This document shows, piece after piece, positions 49,994 to 58,764 of a stretch of DNA of 64,000 bases. The position numbers and the translations under genes are program-made. Position 1 is the stretch's first letter, and the number at the start of each line of letters is the position of its first letter. The notes below the pieces were generated by a model, which saw nothing but the letters and a program-made list of their open reading frames with translations, was not told where the DNA came from and made no database searches. The stretch spans positions 1-64,000 of the forward strand of contig JAATFX010000145.1 in assembly GCA_015654925.1 (NCBI GenBank), written 5' to 3'. The stretch is from Enterobacterales bacterium. Lineage in GTDB: Bacteria > Pseudomonadota > Gammaproteobacteria > Enterobacterales > Enterobacteriaceae.

Positions 49994-50182
49994 AGTGTCA
50001 TTTTAGGCGATGGTTTTTATACTAAGCGTGCCACTGTAATAGAACACAAGCCGGATAGCCGGTGAAATAAAAAGACTCTTGCGAGATTACTATTAACTTA
50101 AGATAACGGTGCGCAACGCAAAAATAGTGTAGCGATAATTTTTGCATTGCCTGTAGCCTATCGTCTGATTAGAGCATATTCA

Positions 50183-51514
50183 ATGAGCACATTACCTCTG
50201 AGAACCACTAGAACCAAAACACATGTTCGTTATGTTATTTTATTGATTATATTTTTGGTCACTGCGGTTAATTATGCCGACCGGGCTACTCTTTCCATCG
50301 CCGGTAGCAACGTCGCCAAAGATCTGGGCCTGGATGCCGGCCAAATGGGGCAAATATTTGCCGCGTTCGGCTGGGCCTACCTGATAATGCAAATCCCCGG
50401 CGGTTGGCTGCTGGACCGCTTCGGGTCCAAGCGCGTTTATACCTATAGCCTGTTTTTCTGGTCATTGTTTACCCTGCTGCAGGGTTTTGTCGGCTGGTTC
50501 CCGTTGGCCTACGGCGCGATGACGCTATTTATCCTGCGGTTTATGCTGGGTTTTTCCGAAGCGCCTTCCTTCCCGGCCAACGCCCGCATCGTGGCCGCCT
50601 GGTTCCCCGCCATTGAACGCGGTACCGCGTCGGCGATTTTTAACTCGGCGCAGTATTTCGCCCTGGCGATATTTTCACCCATCCTGGGCTGGTTGACCTT
50701 TACCTGGGGATGGGAACATGTCTTCACCGTCATGGGCGTGCTGGGTTTCATCATGACGTTGGTATGGATTAAATACATTCAAAACCCGAATAAACACCCA
50801 GGCGTTTCGCAGCAGGAACTGGATTATATCTCCGCCGGCGGCGCCATGGTCGATATGGATGCGCCGAAAGACGGCAAAAAAGACGGACCGAAATGGGATT
50901 ACGTGAAGCAGATGCTGACCAACCGCATGATGCTTGGCGTCTTCTTCGGCCAGTATTTTATCAACAGTATTACCTGGTTCTTCCTGACCTGGTTTCCGAT
51001 CTACCTGGTGCAGGATAAAGGCATGTCGATCCTGAAAGTGGGCCTGATTGCCTCAATCCCGGCGCTGTTCGGTTTCGCCGGCGGCGTGCTGGGCGGCGTG
51101 GTGTCCGACATCCTTATCAAGCGCGGCCATTCGCTGACCGTGGCGCGTAAAATACCGATCGTATTGGGCATGTTGCTGGCCACCAGCATTATCCTGTGTA
51201 ACTACACCGACAATACGATCATCGTGGTGGCGCTGATGGCGCTGGCATTCTTCGGTAAAGGCTTTGGCGCCCTGGGCTGGCCGGTGATTTCCGATACCGC
51301 GCCGAAAGAAGTTATCGGCCTGTGCGGCGGCATCTTCAACGTGTTCGGCAACGTCGCCTCCATCGTGACGCCGCTGGCTATCGGCTATATGGTCAAGGAA
51401 TTGCATTCATTTAACGCCGCACTGATTTTTGTCGGCTGCTCCGCCCTGGCGGCGATGCTGTGCTACCTGGTGGTGGTCGGCGAAATCAAGCGGCTGGTGC
51501 TGGTGAAATCCTAA
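50183..51514 (+). CDS. garP: Galactarate/glucarate:H+ symporter
   Basis: Major-facilitator importer of the anion:cation symporter group, 12 membrane segments, inner membrane. From ATG 50183 it has 443 aa (E. coli GarP 444). Sequence follows GarP more than GudP: YVILLIIFLVTAVNYADRAT, RFGSKRVYTYSLFFWSLFTLLQG, FGQYFINSITWFFLTWFP and FGKGFGALGWPVISDTAPKE. The frame is open from a TTG at 50147 without a ribosome site. First gene of garP-garL-garR-garK. Confidence 0.95.
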   Translation: MSTLPLRTTRTKTHVRYVILLIIFLVTAVNYADRATLSIAGSNVAKDLGLDAGQMGQIFAAFGWAYLIMQIPGGWLLDRFGSKRVYTYSLFFWSLFTLLQGFVGWFPLAYGAMTLFILRFMLGFSEAPSFPANARIVAAWFPAIERGTASAIFNSAQYFALAIFSPILGWLTFTWGWEHVFTVMGVLGFIMTLVWIKYIQNPNKHPGVSQQELDYISAGGAMVDMDAPKDGKKDGPKWDYVKQMLTNRMMLGVFFGQYFINSITWFFLTWFPIYLVQDKGMSILKVGLIASIPALFGFAGGVLGGVVSDILIKRGHSLTVARKIPIVLGMLLATSIILCNYTDNTIIVVALMALAFFGKGFGALGWPVISDTAPKEVIGLCGGIFNVFGNVASIVTPLAIGYMVKELHSFNAALIFVGCSALAAMLCYLVVVGEIKRLVLVKS

Positions 51515-51577
51515 TCTCGTCGGGCCTGGCGGTATGTGGGCCCGCTAACGTTTTGTTTCTTTGCATAGAGGTAAATC

Positions 51578-52348
51578 ATGAATACTCCACTACTGCCAAA
51601 CCGTTTCCGTCAGAGCCTGCTGCAAGGAGAGACCCAGATCGGCTGCTGGTGCGCCTTGGCTAACCCGATCACTACGGAAGTGCTGGGCCTGGCGGGATTC
51701 GACTGGCTGGTACTGGACGGCGAACATGCGCCCAATGACGTCACCACCTTTGTCCCGCAGTTGATGGCCCTCAAAGGCAGCCATAGCGCGCCGGTGGTCC
51801 GTCCGCCGACCAATGAACCGATCATCATCAAGCGTCTGCTGGATATTGGTTTTTATAATTTCCTGATCCCGTTTGTGGAAACGGAGGAGCAGGCGCTGCG
51901 CGCGGTCTCCTTTACCCGTTATCCGCCTGCGGGCATTCGCGGTGTTTCGGTTTCCCAACGTAGCAACAACTACGGCACCGTGCCGGATTATTTCGGCACG
52001 ATTAACGAAAACATCACGATACTGGTGCAAATCGAAAGCCAGGAGGGCGTCGACAATATCGACGCCATTGCGGCCGTCGACGGCGTGGACGGCATTTTTG
52101 TCGGCCCGGGCGATCTTTCCGCCGCCCTGGGATATCTGGGACAGCCTAACCACCCGGAAGTACAACGCGTTATCCAGCATATATTTGCCCGCGCCAAAGC
52201 CGCCGGCAAGCCAAGCGGTATTCTGGCGCCGGCGGAAGTCGACGCGCGCCGCTACCTGGAATGGGGCGCGACCTTCGTAGCGGTCGGCAGCGATTTAGGG
52301 GTATTTCGCGGCGGCACCCAGGCATTGTGCGACAAATTTAAAAAATAA
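51578..52348 (+). CDS. garL: 5-keto-4-deoxy-D-glucarate aldolase
   Basis: Class II aldolase of the HpcH/HpaI family splitting 5-keto-4-deoxyglucarate to pyruvate and tartronate semialdehyde. The 256-aa protein is the same length as E. coli GarL. Metal and substrate residues appear in DGEHAPND (catalytic His), [11 protein letters not shown] and [19 protein letters not shown] lies 9 nt before the ATG. Second gene of the gar operon. Confidence 0.97.
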   Translation: MNTPLLPNRFRQSLLQGETQIGCWCALANPITTEVLGLAGFDWLVLDGEHAPNDVTTFVPQLMALKGSHSAPVVRPPTNEPIIIKRLLDIGFYNFLIPFVETEEQALRAVSFTRYPPAGIRGVSVSQRSNNYGTVPDYFGTINENITILVQIESQEGVDNIDAIAAVDGVDGIFVGPGDLSAALGYLGQPNHPEVQRVIQHIFARAKAAGKPSGILAPAEVDARRYLEWGATFVAVGSDLGVFRGGTQALCDKFKK

Positions 52349-52406
52349 CTGAACCGGCGCGCCCGGCGCGCCTCACACCTAAATAAAGCGTTTAGAGGTA
52401 ATGGTA

Positions 52407-53294
52407 ATGAAAATTGGATTTATTGGCTTAGGCATTATGGGAAAACCGATGAGCAAAAACCTGCTGAAAGCGGGCTACTCATTAGTGGTACTGGATCGCA
52501 ATACCGAGGCGGTAGCCGATGTTGTCGCGGCCGGCGCCACCTCTGCCGATACGGCGAAATCCCTGGCTGAACAAGTCGACGTCATCATCACCATGTTGCC
52601 TAACTCCCCCCACGTTAAAGAAGTGGTCCTGGGAGAAAACGGCGTGGTTGAAGGCGCGAAAGCCGGCACCGTGGTCATCGACATGAGTTCCATCGCCCCG
52701 TTGGCCAGCCGTGAAATCGCCGCCGCCCTGGCGGAAAAAAATATCGCCATGCTCGATGCCCCGGTTAGCGGCGGCGAACCGAAGGCGATTGACGGCACGC
52801 TGTCGGTCATGGTCGGCGGCGATAAAGCCCTGTTCGACAAGCACTATGATTTACTGAAAACCATGGCGGGCTCCGTGGTGCATACCGGTGATATCGGCGC
52901 GGGCAACGTCACCAAGCTGGCTAACCAGGTTATCGTGGCGCTGAATATTGCCGCTATGTCCGAAGCGCTGGTGCTGGCCACTAAAGCCGGCGTCGATCCC
53001 GATCTGGTTTTCCAGGCTATCCGCGGTGGATTGGCCGGCAGCACCGTACTCGAAGCCAAGGCGCCGATGGTATTGGATCGCAATTTCAAGCCGGGTTTCC
53101 GCATCGATTTGCATATAAAAGATCTGGCCAATGCGCTGGATACGTCCCACGGCGTAGGCGCGCAACTGCCGTTGACCGCGGCGGTAATGGAAATGATGCA
53201 GGCGCTTAAGCAAGACGGGCTGGGTAACTCGGACCATAGTGCCATTGCCTGCTATTATGAAAAATTAGCCAAAGTTGAAGTTAAACGGCAGTAA
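52407..53294 (+). CDS. garR: Tartronate semialdehyde reductase
   Basis: NAD(P)H-dependent 3-hydroxyacid dehydrogenase-family enzyme reducing tartronate semialdehyde to D-glycerate. The start at 52407 (MKIGFIGLG) follows AGAGG at 8 nt and gives 295 aa (E. coli 294). Rossmann motif GLGIMGKPM, DAPVSGGEPKAIDGTLSVM and the catalytic lysine in GNVTKLANQ are present. A GC-rich hairpin separates it from garL. Confidence 0.97.
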   Translation: MKIGFIGLGIMGKPMSKNLLKAGYSLVVLDRNTEAVADVVAAGATSADTAKSLAEQVDVIITMLPNSPHVKEVVLGENGVVEGAKAGTVVIDMSSIAPLASREIAAALAEKNIAMLDAPVSGGEPKAIDGTLSVMVGGDKALFDKHYDLLKTMAGSVVHTGDIGAGNVTKLANQVIVALNIAAMSEALVLATKAGVDPDLVFQAIRGGLAGSTVLEAKAPMVLDRNFKPGFRIDLHIKDLANALDTSHGVGAQLPLTAAVMEMMQALKQDGLGNSDHSAIACYYEKLAKVEVKRQ

Positions 53295-53300
53295 GTGGTC

Positions 53301-53319
53301 GGGCGCCGGTCCGGCGCCC
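53301..53319 (+). repeat. Intercistronic hairpin garR-garK
   Basis: GGGCGCCGG and CCGGCGCCC form a near-perfect stem in the short garR-garK spacer, without a T-run. A similar GGCGCGCC/GGCGCGCC stem lies between garL and garR at 52356-52372. These may stabilise or segment the mRNA; they are not classical terminators. Confidence 0.5.
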
Positions 53320-53376
53320 CATCAGGCGGCGTAATAATCATTTCGCCGGCTTCAGCTCAACAGGCGCAGGTAGTCT

Positions 53377-54519
53377 ATGAAAATAGTAATCGCACCGGAT
53401 TCTTACAAAGAAAGCTTATCTGCTTTGGAAGTCGCAACGCAGATCGAACAGGGATTTCGTGAAGTGTTTCCCGATGCCCATTACGTTAAATTGCCGGTAG
53501 CGGACGGCGGCGAGGGCACCGTGGAAGCGATGGTGGCGGCCACGCACGGTGAAATTGTCAACGTCCGGGTCACCGGGCCGCTGGGTGCCCAGGTCGATGC
53601 TTTCTTCGGTTTGTCCGGCGATAAGCAAACCGCGTTTATTGAAATGGCCGCCGCCAGCGGGCTGGAAATCGTGCGCGCCTGCGATCGCAATCCGCTGCTC
53701 ACCACCTCTTTTGGCACCGGCGAACTTATCCGCTCGGCCCTGGATCACGGCGTTAAGCACTGCATTATCGGCATCGGCGGCAGCGCCACCAATGACGGCG
53801 GTTCCGGCATGGTGCAGGCATTGGGCGGCGGGCTGCTGGACGACCAGGGCCGGCAAATCGGCTACGGCGGCGGCGAACTGGATAAACTGGCGCGCATTGA
53901 TATCACCCACCTGGACCCGCGGATCAAGGATTGCCGTTTCGAGGTGGCCTGCGATGTCACCAATCCCTTGACCGGGGACGAAGGCGCCACGGCGATTTTC
54001 GGCCCGCAGAAAGGGGCCACCCCCGCGATGATCAAGCAATTGGATGCTTCCCTCAAGCACTACGCGGCGATCATCAAGCGCGATCTGGATAAAGACGTCG
54101 AACATATCCCTGGCGCAGGCGCCGCCGGCGGCATGGGCGCGGGTTTACAAGCCTTTTGCGGCGCGGAGCTGCGCAAGGGGATTGAAATCGTGACAGAGGC
54201 GCTGGGATTGGATGCCATCGTCCGGGATGCCACCCTGGTGATTACCGGGGAAGGGCGCATCGATAGCCAGACCATTCACGGGAAAGTCCCGATTGGCGTG
54301 GCGAAGGTGGCCAAACGCTATAACAAACCGGTTATCGGTATCGCCGGCAGCCTGACCGAAGACGTCGGCGTGGTTCATCAGCACGGCCTTGATGCGGTAT
54401 TCAGCGTGTTATATGAAATTTGCACCTTGGACGAGGCGCTGGGCAATGCCGCGCGCAATGTCCGTTTGACGGCCCGCAATATCGCCGCCACCATCAAACT
54501 TGCCCAACAGCTGCGCTAA
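53377..54519 (+). CDS. garK: Glycerate 2-kinase
   Basis: Phosphorylates D-glycerate to 2-phosphoglycerate, which enters glycolysis at enolase (eno is at the right end of this window). The 380-aa protein (E. coli GarK 381) has the family-1 glycerate kinase motifs IAPDSYKESLSA, VADGGEGTVEAM, GIGGSATNDGGSGMVQALG and ITGEGRIDSQTIHGK. Last gene of the gar operon. In E. coli rnpB follows; here a terminator and barA follow. Confidence 0.97.
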   Translation: MKIVIAPDSYKESLSALEVATQIEQGFREVFPDAHYVKLPVADGGEGTVEAMVAATHGEIVNVRVTGPLGAQVDAFFGLSGDKQTAFIEMAAASGLEIVRACDRNPLLTTSFGTGELIRSALDHGVKHCIIGIGGSATNDGGSGMVQALGGGLLDDQGRQIGYGGGELDKLARIDITHLDPRIKDCRFEVACDVTNPLTGDEGATAIFGPQKGATPAMIKQLDASLKHYAAIIKRDLDKDVEHIPGAGAAGGMGAGLQAFCGAELRKGIEIVTEALGLDAIVRDATLVITGEGRIDSQTIHGKVPIGVAKVAKRYNKPVIGIAGSLTEDVGVVHQHGLDAVFSVLYEICTLDEALGNAARNVRLTARNIAATIKLAQQLR

Positions 54520-54565
54520 GCGCGGTAGGCCGACGCCCTGCGCGCTCTTTTCGCCCATATACACC

Positions 54566-54590
54566 AGGCCGTTCCCCGGGAGCGGCCTTT
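54566..54590 (+). terminator. Terminator between convergent garK and barA
   Basis: GGCCGTTCCC pairs with GGGAGCGGCC (one G-T pair) and is followed by TTTCCC on the plus strand. It lies 46 nt after the garK stop. Confidence 0.72.
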
Positions 54591-54610
54591 CCCGGCTCCG
54601 GGCGTGATAG

Positions 54611-57361
54611 CTAGACGGTGATAAAAGGTTCCGAAGCCAGAGTCACGTTTTCAATCTCATCCAACATCTCCAGCCATTCCGGCTCCAGGGCCGCCACCGG
54701 CGCCCCCGCGCGCAGCTGGCGTTCAATATCGGCGCAGAGCTGCCGGAGCCGGGGTACGCCGCTATAGCTGCAACTGCCGTGCAATTTATGGATCAGCGCG
54801 CCGATATCTTCATCCTGCGCGCCGTTCACAATGGCGGCCACCCGCTGTTTTACCTCGGGCAGAAAACCAATCAGCATGCACAGCAGATCCTGCGCCAGAT
54901 CCGGCTTGTTGGCGGCCTGGCGCAGCGCCAGTTGCCAATCCAGCGTGCTACCGGCGGCCTGGTAGCCGGCCGGCGCCGGCGGCGTGGACTGAACGTTCAC
55001 CGGCGCGCCGGTGGAGTAGCGCGCCAGCAATTGTTGCAGCATCGTTTCGTCAATGGGCTTGGCCAGGCAGTCATCCATGCCCGCCGCCAGCAGTTTCTCC
55101 CGCTCGTTGCCCAAAGTATGGGCGGTAACCGCCACGATCGGGGTATGTTGATGGCGCGGCAGTTGCCGCAAAAGCTCAAGCGCGCGCAATCCGTCGATTT
55201 CCGGCATCTGGATATCCATCAGAATAATGTCCAGGGCATGCTGGCCGGCATAGGCCAACGCTTCGCGGGCGTTGGCGCACAAAATGGTCTGTTCCGCCTG
55301 TTCTTGCAGCAGCGCGCCGATTAATTTGAGATTGGCCGGATTGTCGTCCACCGCCATGACGGTAAGCGGCAGGCGCGGCGCATGGGAGGGGGCCGGCAGC
55401 AGGGGAGCCGGCACCCGCGTCTCCCGGCGCAGCAAGGACAAGAAGCGGGTGGCGGAAACCGGCTTGGCCAGGCAGGCATAAGCTCCCATCCGTTTGATTT
55501 GCTCCGCTTCCACCATCGTCTGGCTGGGCAAGGCTAAAATAACGCAGCCGGAGAATTTGGCGGCTTCCGCCAGTTCGCGCTTGATATCCACCAGGGAAAT
55601 CCGCTGGGTGACGGGTTTCCCGATCAATAACAGATCAAAACGCTGCGCCGGCAATTGCGCCAGGGTGGGACTAAAGCTGATGGCGAGCGGCGTCGCCGCC
55701 AGCATATTCAGCGTGGCCTGGGCGGCGGCGGGGTTGGCTTCGACAAACGCCAGGCGCTTATCGCGCAGATGTTCATAATCCTGCGGGCCGTCTTCGGTGC
55801 CGCCGCCGAGCTGCAGCGGGATATGAAACCAGAACGAGGAGCCGCGGTTCACCTGGCTATGGAAACTAATATCGCCGCCCATCTCTTTGATGAGCTTTTG
55901 GGTAATCACCAGACCCAGCCCGGTGCCCCCGTGGCGGCGGGTAATGCTGGCATCCGCCTGGCGAAATGCCTGAAACAGCTGCGATTGCTGGCGCTCGGCG
56001 ATGCCGATGCCGGTATCATGAATCTGCATTTCCAGTTCCATTTGGTGATGATCGCCGCCGCGCTTTTCAATCCGGATATCGATATTGCCCTGCTCGGTAA
56101 ATTTGATGGCGTTGCCCAGCAGGTTGGTCATCACCTGCTGCAGGCGCAGCGGATCGCCGATGACCCGTTCGGGTACGTCCTGCTGGACATCCAGGGTAAT
56201 CTCCAGCCCTTTTTCATGGGCGGTCTGCGCCAGCAGCACGATGACATCATCCAGGGTGGCGCGCAGCGCAAATGGAATGGCTTCCAGTATCAGCTTGCCC
56301 GCTTCCAGTTTGGAAAAATCCAGCACATCGTTAATGATGCTCAACAGGTTATTGCCCGAGCGCTCGATGGTTTGCAGATAATCGCGCTGGGTGGGGGACA
56401 AGGGCGTTTTCAAGGTTTGGCGGGTAAAGCCGATCACGCCGTTAAGCGGGGTGCGCAGTTCATGGGACATATTGGCCAGAAATTCGGATTTGATCCGCAC
56501 CGCTTCCTGGGCGCGCTTTTTGGCCAAATCCAGCTCGACGTTTTGGATTTCCATCTGCTCCAGGGTTTCGCGCAGATCCGAGGTGGCCTGATCGATATTT
56601 TGCTGCATCTCCTCATGATAGGCGGCCAGGGACATGGCCATGGAGTTAATGCCGTTTTTCAGCATATCCAGTTCGCCCAGCATATAACCTTCCACCCGGC
56701 TGTCGAGCTGGCCGCGGCGGATGCGATCGACGGTGCTGACCATATTGCGGATGGGGCCGGTCACGTCGCGCATCAGGCGATAGGCGAACAGCATGGCGAT
56801 ACACAGGCACAGCAGCAATAGCAACGTGGAGACGAACGCTTCTTTGTATTGCTGGAGCCGCACCGAATCCAAATCCAGTTCGATGGTGATATAGCCCAAG
56901 GGGGTGATGGGGTTGCCCGCCTGGTTTTCCGCGTCGGGCAAATTATTCTCGGAAATAATCGGCGTACGCATGATCAGCGATCCGCCCCGGCGCGCCAGGG
57001 TCAATTCCCGGGGCAGCGGGCTGCCCGCCGGCAGTTGCAATTGATTAATGTTCTGATGGTAGTTGGACGTCACGAACAGCTTATTGTCGGCATCAAACAC
57101 GCTGATCGACCGCACGATGTCGGAATGATGGCGATGCAGCAGGTTGACCAGGTGGCGTACCGACTCCCGGTTATGGAAGGTCATGCCGTAAACGCCGGAC
57201 ACCGCCAGCGGCTCGATAATGCTCGCCCCGGCGTCCACCAACTGATTTTGCAATTCGTTATAGCGGTGAACCACAAAAAATGCGCTAAGCAGCAATCCGA
57301 TCAATAACGTCGGCGCCAATATCAGTATCATCATCCTTGCGCGCAAGCTGTATTTGGTCAT
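54611..57361 (-). CDS. barA: Hybrid sensor histidine kinase BarA
   Basis: Sensor kinase for the response regulator UvrY, controlling CsrB/CsrC small RNAs and hence carbon metabolism. The start at 57361 ([11 protein letters not shown]) gives 916 aa (E. coli 918). Order: membrane helix (~10-32), periplasmic domain, second helix (~175-195), HAMP, HisKA with H300 ([12 protein letters not shown]), ATPase with the GGTGLGLVI box, receiver with D716 ([11 protein letters not shown]), HPt with H861 ([12 protein letters not shown]). In E. coli it is next to the gud operon, as here. Confidence 0.97.
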   Translation of the reverse strand: MTKYSLRARMMILILAPTLLIGLLLSAFFVVHRYNELQNQLVDAGASIIEPLAVSGVYGMTFHNRESVRHLVNLLHRHHSDIVRSISVFDADNKLFVTSNYHQNINQLQLPAGSPLPRELTLARRGGSLIMRTPIISENNLPDAENQAGNPITPLGYITIELDLDSVRLQQYKEAFVSTLLLLLCLCIAMLFAYRLMRDVTGPIRNMVSTVDRIRRGQLDSRVEGYMLGELDMLKNGINSMAMSLAAYHEEMQQNIDQATSDLRETLEQMEIQNVELDLAKKRAQEAVRIKSEFLANMSHELRTPLNGVIGFTRQTLKTPLSPTQRDYLQTIERSGNNLLSIINDVLDFSKLEAGKLILEAIPFALRATLDDVIVLLAQTAHEKGLEITLDVQQDVPERVIGDPLRLQQVMTNLLGNAIKFTEQGNIDIRIEKRGGDHHQMELEMQIHDTGIGIAERQQSQLFQAFRQADASITRRHGGTGLGLVITQKLIKEMGGDISFHSQVNRGSSFWFHIPLQLGGGTEDGPQDYEHLRDKRLAFVEANPAAAQATLNMLAATPLAISFSPTLAQLPAQRFDLLLIGKPVTQRISLVDIKRELAEAAKFSGCVILALPSQTMVEAEQIKRMGAYACLAKPVSATRFLSLLRRETRVPAPLLPAPSHAPRLPLTVMAVDDNPANLKLIGALLQEQAEQTILCANAREALAYAGQHALDIILMDIQMPEIDGLRALELLRQLPRHQHTPIVAVTAHTLGNEREKLLAAGMDDCLAKPIDETMLQQLLARYSTGAPVNVQSTPPAPAGYQAAGSTLDWQLALRQAANKPDLAQDLLCMLIGFLPEVKQRVAAIVNGAQDEDIGALIHKLHGSCSYSGVPRLRQLCADIERQLRAGAPVAALEPEWLEMLDEIENVTLASEPFITV

Positions 57362-57420
57362 AGCGTTCCAATATGGGAGAATGACGGACCGGATCTCCTG
57401 GAAACCCGTTGCAAACAATT

Positions 57421-58755
57421 ATGGCGCAATTCTACTCTGCAAACCGTCGCGTGGCGACACGGCAAACCCTTAACGTGACCTGCCATGACCTGGATGGTTT
57501 CGGCCAGGGCGTGGCGCGCCATGAAGGCAAGACCCTGTTTATTCCAGATCTGCTGCCGGGGGAGCGGGCGGAAGTGCGCATCACCGAGGACAAACGCCAG
57601 TTCAGCCGGGGCCGGGTGACCAAACGACTCAACGACAGCCCGCAGCGGGTAACGCCGCGCTGCCCGCACTTCGGGGTATGCGGCGGCTGCCAGCAGCAGC
57701 ATATCAGCCAGGAGTTGCAGCAGCACAGCAAGGCCGCCGCGTTGCAAAAATTATTGATCCGCGAGACCGGCGCGGCGATAACCGGGGTCGGCATCGTGGG
57801 CGGCGCGGCCTACGGCTACCGGCGCCGCGCGCGCCTGGCGCTGGATTACCGGCAAAAAAACCGCCGGCTGGCCATGGGCTATCGCCAGGCCAAGTCCAGC
57901 GACGTGGTGGATATCGCCTGCTGCCCCATCCTGCGCCCGGCGCTGGAACAACTGCTGGCGCCGTTAAAAGCATGTCTGTCGGGACTGGCGGCGGTCAAGC
58001 GCCTGGGGCACCTGGAACTGGTGCTGGCGGATAACGGGCCGCTGGTGGTGCTGCGCCACCTGGATGCCCTCAGCGGTGCGGATCGCCAGCGGCTGGCGGA
58101 TTTCGCCGAGCGGCAGGATGCCATGCTGTGGCTGGCTCCCGACAGCGATTCCCTGGAATGCCTGCGCGGCGAACCGCCGATTTACCATATTGACGATTTA
58201 CGTCTACAGTTCAGCCCAAGAGACTTTATTCAGGTCAACGATGAGGTCAACCGGCACATGGTCGCGCTGGCCCTGGAGTGGCTGGAGCCCCAGCCCGGCG
58301 AGCGGGTGCTTGATCTGTTTTGCGGCATGGGGAATTTTACCCTGCCGCTGGCCAAACGCTGCGCCGGCGTAATCGGCGTGGAAGGGGTTGTGGCACTGGT
58401 GGCGAATGGGCAATATAATGCACAGCAGAATTTACTGGATAACGCGCGCTTCTTTCATGAAAATCTGGAAGAGGATGTGACGGCACAGCCCTGGGCCAAC
58501 CAGGGGTTTGATAAAATATTGCTTGATCCGGCACGAGCCGGGGCCCAGGGCGTCATGTCACGGATTGCCGCCTGGTCGCCACGGCGTATCGTCTATGTGT
58601 CTTGTAACCCCACAACGCTGGCGCGGGATAGCCAGGCGTTGGTGTCGTCGGGCTATACCCTGGCGCGCGTGGCTATGCTGGATATGTTTCCGCATAGCGG
58701 ACATCTTGAGTCGATGACGTTGTTTCTGAAAGATACCGGCGTCAGTGCAAAGTAG
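57421..58755 (+). CDS. rlmD: 23S rRNA (uracil-1939-C5)-methyltransferase
   Basis: SAM-dependent methyltransferase acting on U1939 of 23S rRNA (former RumA). The start at 57421 ([10 protein letters not shown]) gives 444 aa (E. coli 433). N-terminal TRAM domain; 4Fe-4S cluster cysteines in [12 protein letters not shown] and the later CCPIL; SAM motif [16 protein letters not shown]; catalytic cysteine in [13 protein letters not shown]. The 60 bp upstream is shared with divergent barA. relA follows 9 nt after its stop. Confidence 0.96.
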   Translation: MAQFYSANRRVATRQTLNVTCHDLDGFGQGVARHEGKTLFIPDLLPGERAEVRITEDKRQFSRGRVTKRLNDSPQRVTPRCPHFGVCGGCQQQHISQELQQHSKAAALQKLLIRETGAAITGVGIVGGAAYGYRRRARLALDYRQKNRRLAMGYRQAKSSDVVDIACCPILRPALEQLLAPLKACLSGLAAVKRLGHLELVLADNGPLVVLRHLDALSGADRQRLADFAERQDAMLWLAPDSDSLECLRGEPPIYHIDDLRLQFSPRDFIQVNDEVNRHMVALALEWLEPQPGERVLDLFCGMGNFTLPLAKRCAGVIGVEGVVALVANGQYNAQQNLLDNARFFHENLEEDVTAQPWANQGFDKILLDPARAGAQGVMSRIAAWSPRRIVYVSCNPTTLARDSQALVSSGYTLARVAMLDMFPHSGHLESMTLFLKDTGVSAK

Positions 58756-58764
58756 GGAGTGGAT

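Larger units (their letters stand above)
49693..50182. other. Divergent regulatory region garD-garP
   Basis: A 490-bp AT-rich region without genes. It contains two CdaR-like motifs (49801-49813 toward garD, 49979-49993 toward garP) and a near-consensus CRP site (49865-49880). The garP-proximal 190 bp are AT-rich leader sequence with no further motif that I recognise. Confidence 0.7.

Noticed and set aside
54520-54610. RNase P RNA (rnpB), which follows garK in E. coli
   Set aside because: Only 91 bp lie between garK and barA, filled by a terminator; far too short for rnpB.
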